Source: Flavobacteriaceae bacterium
GTDB taxonomy: Bacteria > Bacteroidota > Bacteroidia > Flavobacteriales > Flavobacteriaceae
Assembly (NCBI GenBank): GCA_021648755.1
Contig: JAKISG010000011.1
Coordinates: 1-61,465, forward strand
Reading direction: 5' to 3'
DNA length: 61,465 nt
Below the pieces are notes generated by a model that was not told where the DNA came from, ran no database searches, and saw only the letters and a program-made list of their open reading frames with translations. Shown in pieces: positions 34,258-41,945 of the stretch (its first letter is position 1; every line of letters starts with the position of its first letter). Position numbers and translations under genes: made by a program.

Positions 34258-35373
34258 TTAAAAAGATTTTTTAATACAATCAACTACTCTTTGTAAGTCT
34301 ATGTTACTTAGATTAGAACCACTTGGTAAGCATAAGCCTCGATTAAATAAGTCTTCTGAAGTACCGTTAATATAGGATGGGTATTTTTTAAATATAGGTT
34401 GTAAATGCATAGGTTTCCATAAAGGTCTGGCCTCTATGTTTTCTTTTTCTAGGGTTAGTCTTATTTTTTCTCGTATTTTATACGAACCTGTAAGTATTGT
34501 TGTCAGCCATCTATTAGAATAAAATTCTTTAGGTTCGTCTGTAAAAGTTATTTCTTTTATAGATGAAAGTCTTTTTTTATAATATTCAAAATTGCTTCTT
34601 CTTGCCTTTACTCTATCGTTTAAAACTTCGAGTTGTCCACGACCAATACCAGCAACGATGTTAGACATTCTATAATTATAACCAATATGACTGTGTTGGT
34701 AATGTGGTGCATTATCACGTGCTTGTGTAGCAAGAAATATTGCTTTTTTAATAAATTCTTTGTTATTTGATACTAAAGCGCCTCCTCCAGAGGTTGTAAT
34801 AATTTTATTGCCGTTAAAAGAATAGATACCTATTTCGGTCATTGTCCCCATTGCTTTGCCTTTATAAGTTGACCCAATAGCTTCTGCGGCATCTTCTAAC
34901 ACAGGTATGCTATATTTTTTTGAAATACCAATGATTTCATCCATTTTACTTGGCATTCCGTAAAGGTGAACTATAATAATTGCCTTTGGTTTTTTACCTT
35001 TTGCAATGCTATTTTTTATGGCTATTTCTAATAGTTTTGGACACATATTAAAAGTATCTTTTTCAGAGTCAATTAATATTGGAATGGCTTTTAGGTAGCA
35101 AATAGGGTTTACTGATGCTGAAAATGTAAATGATGAGCAGATTACTTGATCATCTTGTTTTACATCTAATAAAAGGAGGCCTAAATGAATGGCGGCTGTT
35201 CCAGAAACTAAAACGCTACAATGTTTAGTTCCTGTATAATTACAAATTTCTTGCTCAAACCCGTTAACATTTGGTCCAAGAGGAGCGACCCAATTGGTGT
35301 CAAATGCTTCTTTTACGTATTTTTGTTCTTCGCCTGTTAAATGTGGTGAGGAAAGCCATATTTTTTCTTTCAT
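34258..35373 (-). CDS. PLP-dependent UDP-sugar aminotransferase (DegT/PglE-like)
   Basis: 371-residue DegT/DnrJ/EryC1 aminotransferase. It has the family opening IWLSSPHLTGEEQKYVKEAF, the PLP phosphate region SGTAAIHLGLLLL, the aspartate of VLEDAAEAIGSTYKG and the Schiff-base lysine in YSFNGNKIITTSGGGALVS. With the neighbouring dehydratase it should convert UDP-4-keto-6-deoxy-GlcNAc to UDP-4-amino-4,6-dideoxy-GlcNAc (the PglE step). Part of a four-gene same-strand cluster, 71 nt after the acetyltransferase gene. Confidence 0.92.
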   Translation of the reverse strand: MKEKIWLSSPHLTGEEQKYVKEAFDTNWVAPLGPNVNGFEQEICNYTGTKHCSVLVSGTAAIHLGLLLLDVKQDDQVICSSFTFSASVNPICYLKAIPILIDSEKDTFNMCPKLLEIAIKNSIAKGKKPKAIIIVHLYGMPSKMDEIIGISKKYSIPVLEDAAEAIGSTYKGKAMGTMTEIGIYSFNGNKIITTSGGGALVSNNKEFIKKAIFLATQARDNAPHYQHSHIGYNYRMSNIVAGIGRGQLEVLNDRVKARRSNFEYYKKRLSSIKEITFTDEPKEFYSNRWLTTILTGSYKIREKIRLTLEKENIEARPLWKPMHLQPIFKKYPSYINGTSEDLFNRGLCLPSGSNLSNIDLQRVVDCIKKSF

Positions 35374-35444
35374 GTTCTTATGTTATAATTCGTAAAGTTT
35401 TTAGTGTTCTTATTATTAGTTATTAAAAATCATTTTAAGAAATC

Positions 35445-36053
35445 TTAAGTGTTGCTTTGGGCTAAAGATTTAATTACTTTTGCAGGGTTACCAACTACAG
35501 TTGTATTGTCAGGTATATTTTTAATAACAATACTACCTGCACCTATAATACACCATTTACCTATTTTAATATTCGGCAGTACAATTGCTCCTGCACCGAT
35601 ATGTGTTCCTTCGCCAATTTTTACATTACCACAAAGTGTAGCATTAGGCGATATATGTGCAAAGTTGTTAACAATACAGTCATGTTCAATAATAGCATTT
35701 GTATTTATAATACAATGTTCGCCAATTATAGAGGAACTATTTATTACTGCATTTGCCATAATAACGGTGCCTTTATTAATTATTGAGGAGGAGTCTATCA
35801 CTGCTTTAGAGTGAATAGCATTAGTATATTTTTCGATTTTTAATTTGTTATAAATAGTTTTTCTTACTTTATTATTACCTATTGAAATTATTACTTCTTT
35901 ATCTAATTTAACTTCGTTTAATCTTTTTACTGTATATTCAAGAACAGTATTAATGTCCTTATTGTCATCAATAATAGCGTTTATTTTTATTCTATTTAGT
36001 TTAAAAATATTAATAATTACTTTTGCATGTCCGCTTGCTCCGTATAAAATCAT
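35445..36053 (-). CDS. Sugar O/N-acetyltransferase (NeuD/PglD-like)
   Basis: 202 residues. N-terminal Rossmann-type sugar-binding part MILYGASGHAKVIINIF, followed by left-handed beta-helix hexapeptide repeats from about residue 85 to 185 (GTVIMANAVINSS, GEHCIINTNAIIEHDC, GEGTHIGAGAIVLPNIKIG). The EHDC histidine corresponds to the general base of PglD, and the acetyl-CoA site lies in the coils after it. Predicted to acetylate the 4-amino group, completing UDP-di-N-acetylbacillosamine. Starts 4 nt after the sugar-transferase stop, so the two are tightly coupled. Confidence 0.9.
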   Translation of the reverse strand: MILYGASGHAKVIINIFKLNRIKINAIIDDNKDINTVLEYTVKRLNEVKLDKEVIISIGNNKVRKTIYNKLKIEKYTNAIHSKAVIDSSSIINKGTVIMANAVINSSSIIGEHCIINTNAIIEHDCIVNNFAHISPNATLCGNVKIGEGTHIGAGAIVLPNIKIGKWCIIGAGSIVIKNIPDNTTVVGNPAKVIKSLAQSNT

Positions 36054-36057
36054 AAAA

Positions 36058-36666
36058 CTACCCTTTAAATTTACCTATTGTTACATTTCCGTCAGCAGAA
36101 ATTCCTTCTGAGATCACTACTTTTTTAATGGTTTTAAAAATAATTTTTAAGTCGGTTAAAAAGTTAATGTTATTTACATAAGCTACATCATATTTAAACT
36201 TATCTTCCCAACTTATAGCATTTCTTCCATTTATTTGAGCCCAACCTGTAATACCAGGTTTAACCAAGTGTCTTTTTTGTTGTTCTTTATTATACAAAGG
36301 TAAGTATTCTAGCAATAATGGTCTTGGTCCTATTAAACTCATATCGCCTTTTAACACATTTAGTAATTGTGGAATTTCATCTAAAGATGTTTTTCGTACA
36401 AATTTACCAATTGTTGTTAGTCTTTTTGCATCACTTAATAAATGACCGTTTTTATCTTTTTTATCATTCATAGTTTTAAATTTAATGATATTAAAAGGTT
36501 TTTCTTTTTTTCCAGGCCTTGTTTGTATAAAAAAAGGGGTTCCATTATTTGCAAAGGTTAAAAACAATGTAATAATACTAAAAATAGGAGAAAATAGTAG
36601 TAAGGCAAAGAATGCTATGCTAAAGTCTAATATTGGTTTTATTATTTTTGGGTACATATTATTCAT
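36058..36666 (-). CDS. Initiating phosphoglycosyl transferase (PglC-like)
   Basis: 202-residue monotopic membrane enzyme of the bacterial sugar transferase family. A single re-entrant hydrophobic helix (ILDFSIAFFALLLFSPIFSIITLF) is followed by the catalytic domain: FIQTRPGKKEKPFNIIKFKTM, RKTSLDEIPQLLNVLKGDMSLIGPRP (catalytic Asp-Glu in SLDE) and PGITGWAQINGRNAISWEDKF. Size and the tail GISADGNVTIGKF resemble Campylobacter PglC, which transfers phospho-di-N-acetylbacillosamine to undecaprenyl phosphate. First gene of the cluster, so sugar synthesis and loading are encoded together. No downstream glycosyltransferase, flippase or oligosaccharyltransferase is present in the window. Confidence 0.92.
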   Translation of the reverse strand: MNNMYPKIIKPILDFSIAFFALLLFSPIFSIITLFLTFANNGTPFFIQTRPGKKEKPFNIIKFKTMNDKKDKNGHLLSDAKRLTTIGKFVRKTSLDEIPQLLNVLKGDMSLIGPRPLLLEYLPLYNKEQQKRHLVKPGITGWAQINGRNAISWEDKFKYDVAYVNNINFLTDLKIIFKTIKKVVISEGISADGNVTIGKFKG

Positions 36667-36890
36667 ACAAATTTTCTAAAACAAAAGGTATATTAAATGT
36701 TTTTATGAGTAGCCGTATTTTTTTCTTTCCGTCCTATCGCTAGTATTTTATCATTTGTTAATAATTGTTTTATTTGTCTAACCAAGATGTAATAACCGTT
36801 GAAAGTTCTCTGAATTATTAAACTCTATTTTCCTTGTAATAAAAATCAAAAATGGTAGTGCGCTTTGCCTATTAGCATAACCATAATTAC

Positions 36891-38165
36891 TTATTTTGTA
36901 GGTAAAATTTTACCTTTACAAGTGCCAAATCCTATACGAATATTATCATTTTCACAATATGCACGCATGATGACTTCATCAAAATCGTTAATAAATTTTC
37001 TTTCACTACCATTATTTAACTTAACAGGTTTAGTTCCTCGCCAAGAAAGTTCTAGCATAGAACCGTAACTATCTGGTGTTGGACCCGAAATTGTACCGCT
37101 ACCCATCATATCTCCTGATCTAACATTACAACCATTTGTAGTATGGTGTACTAATTGTTGATTCATAGTCCAATACATATATTTAAAGTTAGAATTTGAA
37201 ACGATGGTCTCTTCTTCTCCTTCGGGCTTAATGGCTGCTTGTAATTTAATATCAAAAGCATGTTTACCGCTTTGCTGTAAATATGGTAATGGGTTAGGTT
37301 CTTGCCTTGGACTTTTGGTTCTAAAAGGCTCTAGCGCATCCATAGTTACTATCCATGGAGATATTGTAGAGGCAAAACTTTTTCCTAAAAAAGGACCAAG
37401 TGGTACATATTCCCATTTTTGAATGTCTCTTGCAGACCAATCATTAAATAAAACCATACCAAAGATATAATCTTCGGCTTCATCAATAGAAATTGATTCG
37501 CCTAAATGATTTACATCGGTAGTAATAAAAGCCATTTCTAATTCAAAATCTAATAATCGTGTTGGTCCAAAAACAGGTATTTTAGAGTCTTTAGGTATCG
37601 TTTGTCCTTTTGGTCTATAAATAGCTGTTTCAGAAACTACTATTGATGATGCTCTACCATGATACCCAACAGGTAAATGTAGCCAATTTGGTAGTAAAGC
37701 GTTTTCGGGGTCTCTAAACATAGTGCCTGTATTTGTAGCATGTTCTTTACTTGCAAAGAAATCTGTATAATCACCGATATTAACTGGTAATAACATTTCT
37801 ACATCATCTAAGTTAAAAACTATAATTTTTAAATCTTTTTTGTTACTTTGTAATTCGGTATTGTTACTATCAAATATAGCTGCAATTCGATTACGAACTA
37901 ATCGCCATGTCTTTCTGCCGTCTGAGATAAAATCATTTAGGGAATCTTGCATAAAAATATCATCGGTTAACGGTATTTCACTAAAATACCCTAACTGATG
38001 TAAGGCACCTAAATCTATTGCATAATTGCCAATTCTAGTACCAATTGTTGTAATATTTTCTTTGGTTAAAAAGACACCAAATGGGATATTTTGAATAGGG
38101 AAATCAGAATTTTTAGAAACTTTTAACCAAGATTTTCTAGTTGGATTATTTGCTGTTATCTTCAT
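36891..38165 (-). CDS. fahA: Fumarylacetoacetase
   Basis: 424-residue hydrolase splitting fumarylacetoacetate into fumarate and acetoacetate, last step of tyrosine breakdown. Sequence markers: N-terminal domain with NIPFGVFLTKENITTIGTRIGNYAIDL, then the catalytic barrel with DFFASKEHATNTGTMFRDP (metal Asp and catalytic His region), YHGRASSIVVS, FELEMAFITTD, LFNDWSARDIQKWEYVPLGPFLGKSF and GSGTISGP. Length matches the eukaryotic-type enzyme. Other tyrosine-degradation genes are not adjacent. Shares a 173-nt divergent promoter region with glyA; its -7 element is at 38200-38207. Confidence 0.95.
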   Translation of the reverse strand: MKITANNPTRKSWLKVSKNSDFPIQNIPFGVFLTKENITTIGTRIGNYAIDLGALHQLGYFSEIPLTDDIFMQDSLNDFISDGRKTWRLVRNRIAAIFDSNNTELQSNKKDLKIIVFNLDDVEMLLPVNIGDYTDFFASKEHATNTGTMFRDPENALLPNWLHLPVGYHGRASSIVVSETAIYRPKGQTIPKDSKIPVFGPTRLLDFELEMAFITTDVNHLGESISIDEAEDYIFGMVLFNDWSARDIQKWEYVPLGPFLGKSFASTISPWIVTMDALEPFRTKSPRQEPNPLPYLQQSGKHAFDIKLQAAIKPEGEEETIVSNSNFKYMYWTMNQQLVHHTTNGCNVRSGDMMGSGTISGPTPDSYGSMLELSWRGTKPVKLNNGSERKFINDFDEVIMRAYCENDNIRIGFGTCKGKILPTK

Positions 38166-38199
38166 TTTTTAATTTTAAAAATGTTAATTAAATTTTCAT

Positions 38200-38207
38200 C
38201 AAATATA
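38200..38207 (-). promoter_or_regulatory. -7 element TATATTTG of fahA
   Basis: Exact TAnnTTTG match on the minus strand, 35 nt before the fahA ATG. It lies 10 nt from the -33 box of the opposing glyA promoter, so the two polymerase sites overlap. Confidence 0.6.
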
Positions 38208-38216
38208 TACGGATTA

Positions 38217-38249
38217 TTTGAAATATACTAAATGATTTATGTATTTTTG
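38217..38249 (+). promoter_or_regulatory. Full Bacteroidota promoter of glyA (TTTG-N21-TATTTTTG)
   Basis: A -33 box TTTG (38217-38220) and a -7 box TATTTTTG (38242-38249) are separated by 21 nt, within the known 19-21 spacing. Transcription would start near 38256, giving a leader of about 80 nt. The best complete promoter in the window. Confidence 0.7.
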
Positions 38250-38338
38250 ATTTGTTAATTTTTCTTATCTAGAAAATATTTAATAAATCAAACTAAATTA
38301 AGCTTTTACGTATAAATTAATGATTAAACTATTTAAAA

Positions 38339-39610
38339 ATGAACGATAAACTAATTTTTAATCTAATTGAAGAAGAAAAACAAAGACAAATAAACGGGTT
38401 AGAACTAATAGCTTCTGAAAATTTTGTAAGTGATGCTGTATTACAAGCCGCTGGATCGGTATTGACTAATAAATATGCCGAAGGCTACCCCCAAAAGCGT
38501 TATTATGGTGGTTGTGAGGTAGTTGATAAAATAGAGCAACTTGCAATTGATAGCGCAAAGCAATTATTTAATGCAGCCTATGTTAATGTACAACCACATT
38601 CTGGATCACAAGCAAATGCCGCTGTTTATCAGGCTGTTTTAAAATTAGGTGATAAAGTTTTAGGTTTTGATTTATCACATGGAGGACATTTAACACATGG
38701 TTCTCCCGTAAATTTTTCTGGTAAATTATATCATTTTATTTCTTATGGCGTTGTAAAAGAAACGGGAATAATAGACTACGATGCTTTAGAAAAAACAGCA
38801 TTGTTAGAAAAGCCAAAATTAATTATTGCAGGAGCATCAGCTTATAGTAGAGATATGGATTTTAAGCGTTTTAGAGCGATTGCGGATAAATGTGGCGCAC
38901 TATTAATGGCAGATATTTCTCATCCTGCGGGCTTAATTGCCAAAGGTATTTTAAATGACCCATTACCGCATTGTCATATAGTTACAACTACAACACATAA
39001 AACATTGCGTGGACCAAGAGGCGGCATGTTATTAATGGGAAAGGATTTTGATAATCCGTTTGGGCTAAAATTAAAAAATGGAAATCTCAGAAAAATGTCA
39101 TCTCTTTTAAACGCTGCTATTTTCCCAGGGATGCAAGGAGGACCATTAGAGCATATTATTGCTGCAAAGGCAATTGCCTTTGGTGAAGCCTTAACCGATT
39201 CATTTTTACATTACCAGATACAAGTTAAAAAAAACGCAAAAGCAATGGCTGAGGCATTTGTAAAAAGAGGGTATCAATTAATTTCTGGAGGAACAGATAA
39301 TCATATGATGCTAATTGATTTACGTAATAAAAACATTACTGGTAAAGAAGCAGAAAATGCATTGGTAAAAGCTGCAATTACGGTAAATAAAAATATGGTG
39401 CCTTTTGATGATAAATCACCATTTATTACCTCTGGTATTCGGGTTGGCTCCGCTGCTGTTACTACAAGGGGTTTAAAAGAAAAAGATATGGACGAGATTG
39501 TTGGCTTTATAGATGCCGTAATTGTCAAATTTGAAGACGAAATTGTTTTAAAAAATATAGCCCAAAAAGTTACTGCAATGATGCAAGGTTTACCTTTGTT
39601 TGTAATGTAG
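38339..39610 (+). CDS. glyA: Serine hydroxymethyltransferase
   Basis: 423-residue PLP enzyme interconverting serine and glycine with tetrahydrofolate, the main source of one-carbon units. Motifs: GLELIASENFVSDAVLQAAGS (17-37), YAEGYPQKRYYGGCEVVD, the histidine stretch SHGGHLTHGSPVNFSG, DISHPAGLI, the Schiff-base lysine in TTTHKTLRGPRGGM (near 222), and GSAAVTTRGLKEKDM. Length is normal. Monocistronic, with a complete promoter upstream. Confidence 0.97.
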   Translation: MNDKLIFNLIEEEKQRQINGLELIASENFVSDAVLQAAGSVLTNKYAEGYPQKRYYGGCEVVDKIEQLAIDSAKQLFNAAYVNVQPHSGSQANAAVYQAVLKLGDKVLGFDLSHGGHLTHGSPVNFSGKLYHFISYGVVKETGIIDYDALEKTALLEKPKLIIAGASAYSRDMDFKRFRAIADKCGALLMADISHPAGLIAKGILNDPLPHCHIVTTTTHKTLRGPRGGMLLMGKDFDNPFGLKLKNGNLRKMSSLLNAAIFPGMQGGPLEHIIAAKAIAFGEALTDSFLHYQIQVKKNAKAMAEAFVKRGYQLISGGTDNHMMLIDLRNKNITGKEAENALVKAAITVNKNMVPFDDKSPFITSGIRVGSAAVTTRGLKEKDMDEIVGFIDAVIVKFEDEIVLKNIAQKVTAMMQGLPLFVM

Positions 39611-39693
39611 TTATTTGTAAATATCGTACTGATAACCCAAATTTTGAAACTTTATCTTTTGGAGTCTAGAAAAAATATTTGAATTCAAATTTT

Positions 39694-40548
39694 TTAAATT
39701 TCACAGTAAAGCATTCTATCATTTTTAAAAATATCTTTTTGAAGCACTATGTTTTTAAACCCTTTTACAGTTAATAAATCAATTGTTTCTCTACCTAAAT
39801 ATTGATTGATTTCAAAATATAATTTTCCGTTTTTAATAAGGTTCTTTAAAGCAAAATTAGCAATAGCATCGTAAAATAATAATGGATTTTCATCAGTAAC
39901 AAATAAAGCTAAGTGTGGTTCATTATTTAATACATTTGCATTAATTTCTTTTTTTTCAAGGTTTCTTATATAGGGTGGATTACTAACAATAACATCAAAT
40001 TTAACCGTATTTTCAAAGTTTTGTGTATTTAATATATCTTGCTCAATAAATACTATGTTAACATTATTTATTTTAGCATTTACTTTTGCGACTTCTAATG
40101 CTTTTTTTGAAACATCTAAGGCATATATTTCTGAATTCAATATTTTTTTCGCAAGCGAAATAGCAATACATCCAGTACCTGTACCGATATCTAAAATTTT
40201 AAACCTTGTATTAAAATTACAATTGGTGATAATCCAATGTACTAATTCTTCCGTTTCTGGTCTTGGTATCAATACATCCTTATTTACTTTAAAAGGCAGC
40301 CCATAAAATTCAGTTTCTCCAATGATATATTGAATGGGTTTTTGATTTACTAAATCATTTACTGCTTTGTGAAATTTTAAAGGAACTTTAATTTCTAATT
40401 CTGAATTTAGTGCAATGTCAATTCGTTTTAAATTAAAAAAAGTTTCCATTAAAATATAAAAAAAACTTTCAATTTCTGTTTTTGGGTAAAGTGTAGTTAG
40501 TTCAGACTCAAAAGTTTTCTTTAGTTGTTTTAAATTTAATAGTCTCAT
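39694..40548 (-). CDS. prmC: Peptide chain release factor glutamine N5-methyltransferase
   Basis: 284 residues. A helical N-terminal domain that recognises the release factor (to about residue 95) is followed by a class I methyltransferase fold: LDIGTGTGCIAISLAKK for AdoMet and the catalytic DVIVSNPPYIRN, which holds the substrate glutamine. It methylates the GGQ glutamine of RF1 and RF2 to speed translation termination. Motif GETEFYGLPFKVNKDVLIPRPETEELV is also family specific. Convergent with glyA. Confidence 0.96.
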   Translation of the reverse strand: MRLLNLKQLKKTFESELTTLYPKTEIESFFYILMETFFNLKRIDIALNSELEIKVPLKFHKAVNDLVNQKPIQYIIGETEFYGLPFKVNKDVLIPRPETEELVHWIITNCNFNTRFKILDIGTGTGCIAISLAKKILNSEIYALDVSKKALEVAKVNAKINNVNIVFIEQDILNTQNFENTVKFDVIVSNPPYIRNLEKKEINANVLNNEPHLALFVTDENPLLFYDAIANFALKNLIKNGKLYFEINQYLGRETIDLLTVKGFKNIVLQKDIFKNDRMLYCEI

Positions 40549-40589
40549 TAAATCTTAGTTTTGAGATTTTTTAAGAACAATACAATCAC

Positions 40590-41291
40590 TTATTTTATAC
40601 TTGTCAGTTCTGAATAAGCAATAAGTTTTCCTTTTTTATTATAGGATTCTGATTTTACCAATACTTTATCATCTTGATACCATTCTGCACCTGAACCTCT
40701 AGTTCTAATAATACCAATTTTACTATCAAAGTCAAAAGTTATTTTCTGGCATATAAATGTACCTGCCGAAGTAGTAATCGTTTCTTTAGCATGTATTTTT
40801 CTGTTAGTTATATTTGTTAATATAGTTAACAACGCAAAGCCATTATTACCAATCTTAATTGTAAATGACCCGTCTTTAAGTTCACTTTCTTCAGTCATAT
40901 CAACAGGAAAAGATAAAATATCACCTTCAATATCTAGATCAAAACCTCCTCCTTCATTTGTGTTATATTTAGAAAGTTTACTTATATTAAAAGAGCGCAA
41001 CATGTCTATCGAAAATATACCGTTTTCACAATAGGCATTATATGTTATTGAAAATGGTTTTTCTTCTTTAACCTCTTGTAAAGTAACTTTAATTTTAGCA
41101 ACTAATTTATTTTCTTCTTCACTAACAGTCAATGTTTCATGAGTACTAGTAGATGCTTTTTTACCTTTTTTATTATAGTCAGTATATTCTAAAACCGCAC
41201 CTTCTTTTAAAAATAATACGGCATTACATTCTTGAGCAGTAACTTTAAAAAATAATAGTATTAATAGCAATAGTAATAGTTGTTTTTTCAT
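40590..41291 (-). CDS. TapB/DUF3108-like exported protein
   Basis: 233 residues with a signal peptide (leucine-rich MKKQLLLLLLILLFFKVTAQ). The mature part is beta-rich and matches the TapB/DUF3108 type of Bacteroidota: LKEGAVLEYTDYNKKGKKAST near the start, a central EGDILSFPVDM, and the closing AGTFICQKITFDF, IIRTRGSGAEWYQDDKVLVKSESYNKKGKLIAYSELT. These are thought to be periplasmic lipocalin-like proteins; function unknown. Starts about 40 nt upstream of prmC on the same strand, so they may share a transcript. Confidence 0.8.
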   Translation of the reverse strand: MKKQLLLLLLILLFFKVTAQECNAVLFLKEGAVLEYTDYNKKGKKASTSTHETLTVSEEENKLVAKIKVTLQEVKEEKPFSITYNAYCENGIFSIDMLRSFNISKLSKYNTNEGGGFDLDIEGDILSFPVDMTEESELKDGSFTIKIGNNGFALLTILTNITNRKIHAKETITTSAGTFICQKITFDFDSKIGIIRTRGSGAEWYQDDKVLVKSESYNKKGKLIAYSELTSIK

Positions 41292-41531
41292 AATTTAAAT
41301 TTTTATAAATATGTCTATTTGTTTAATCTTTCTAGAGTGATACCTAAAACTGTTTAATTAATTAAAAAAAATTAATATCTCGGATAAGAGTTTTATACTG
41401 TTACAAAGATACACTAAATTATTTAATTTCAAAAATTCAAATTAACGTAACCTTTAGTCTCTATCAAAATGAGTATTAATATTTACTACAAACAACATAC
41501 CAATTTTAACTTTTAGTTTTTAACTTTTATC

Positions 41532-41539
41532 TATATTTG
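41532..41539 (+). promoter_or_regulatory. -7 element TATATTTG of the DUF493 gene
   Basis: Exact TAnnTTTG match 26 nt before the ATG at 41565. The rest of the 273-nt divergent region 41292-41564 shows no other clear element. Confidence 0.55.
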
Positions 41540-41564
41540 CAATATTAGAGATAAACAAAATAAT

Positions 41565-41846
41565 ATGAGTAAAAAAGAATTGTTTTACAGTAATTTAAAA
41601 ACAAAATTAGAGGAGACGACTACTTTTCCTGAAAAATATATGTTCAAATTTATTATCCCTACAGATAAAAAAAAAATAATAAACATTGAAAATATGTTCA
41701 ATCATTTAGGTGCAGTTATAAATACTAAAGAGTCAAAAAACGCTAAATACACTAGCATTACTGTACATGTTATAATGCGTACAGTAGATGAAATAATTCA
41801 AAAATATATAGAAGTTGAAACTATCGATGGGGTTATTTCTTTGTGA
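41565..41846 (+). CDS. DUF493 (YbeD-like) small protein
   Basis: 93-residue cytoplasmic protein with the ferredoxin-like DUF493 fold: FPEKYMFKFIIPTDKKKI, followed by NAKYTSITVHVIMRTVDEIIQKY and the closing IDGVISL. E. coli YbeD lies beside lipoate genes and is suspected of a regulatory role by resemblance to ACT-like domains, but no biochemical activity is established. Small and complete; followed by the foldase operon with its own promoter. Confidence 0.88.
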   Translation: MSKKELFYSNLKTKLEETTTFPEKYMFKFIIPTDKKKIINIENMFNHLGAVINTKESKNAKYTSITVHVIMRTVDEIIQKYIEVETIDGVISL

Positions 41847-41913
41847 TTTTTTTAACAACTTTATGTCTTAAAAAAATATATTTTTGAAATCTTATTTTTA
41901 ACAGTTGATTGCT

Positions 41914-41921
41914 TATTTTTG
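41914..41921 (+). promoter_or_regulatory. -7 element TATTTTTG of the foldase operon
   Basis: Exact TAnnTTTG match 25 nt before the ATG at 41946; would drive the three foldase genes 41946-46033. Confidence 0.55.
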
Positions 41922-41945
41922 TAGCACTTAAATATTAAAATTATC

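Noticed and set aside
39677..39690. 14-bp palindrome ATTTGAATTCAAAT as glyA/prmC terminator
   Set aside because: It has no loop and no consistent T-run placement; simple AT-rich palindromes are expected by chance in this DNA.
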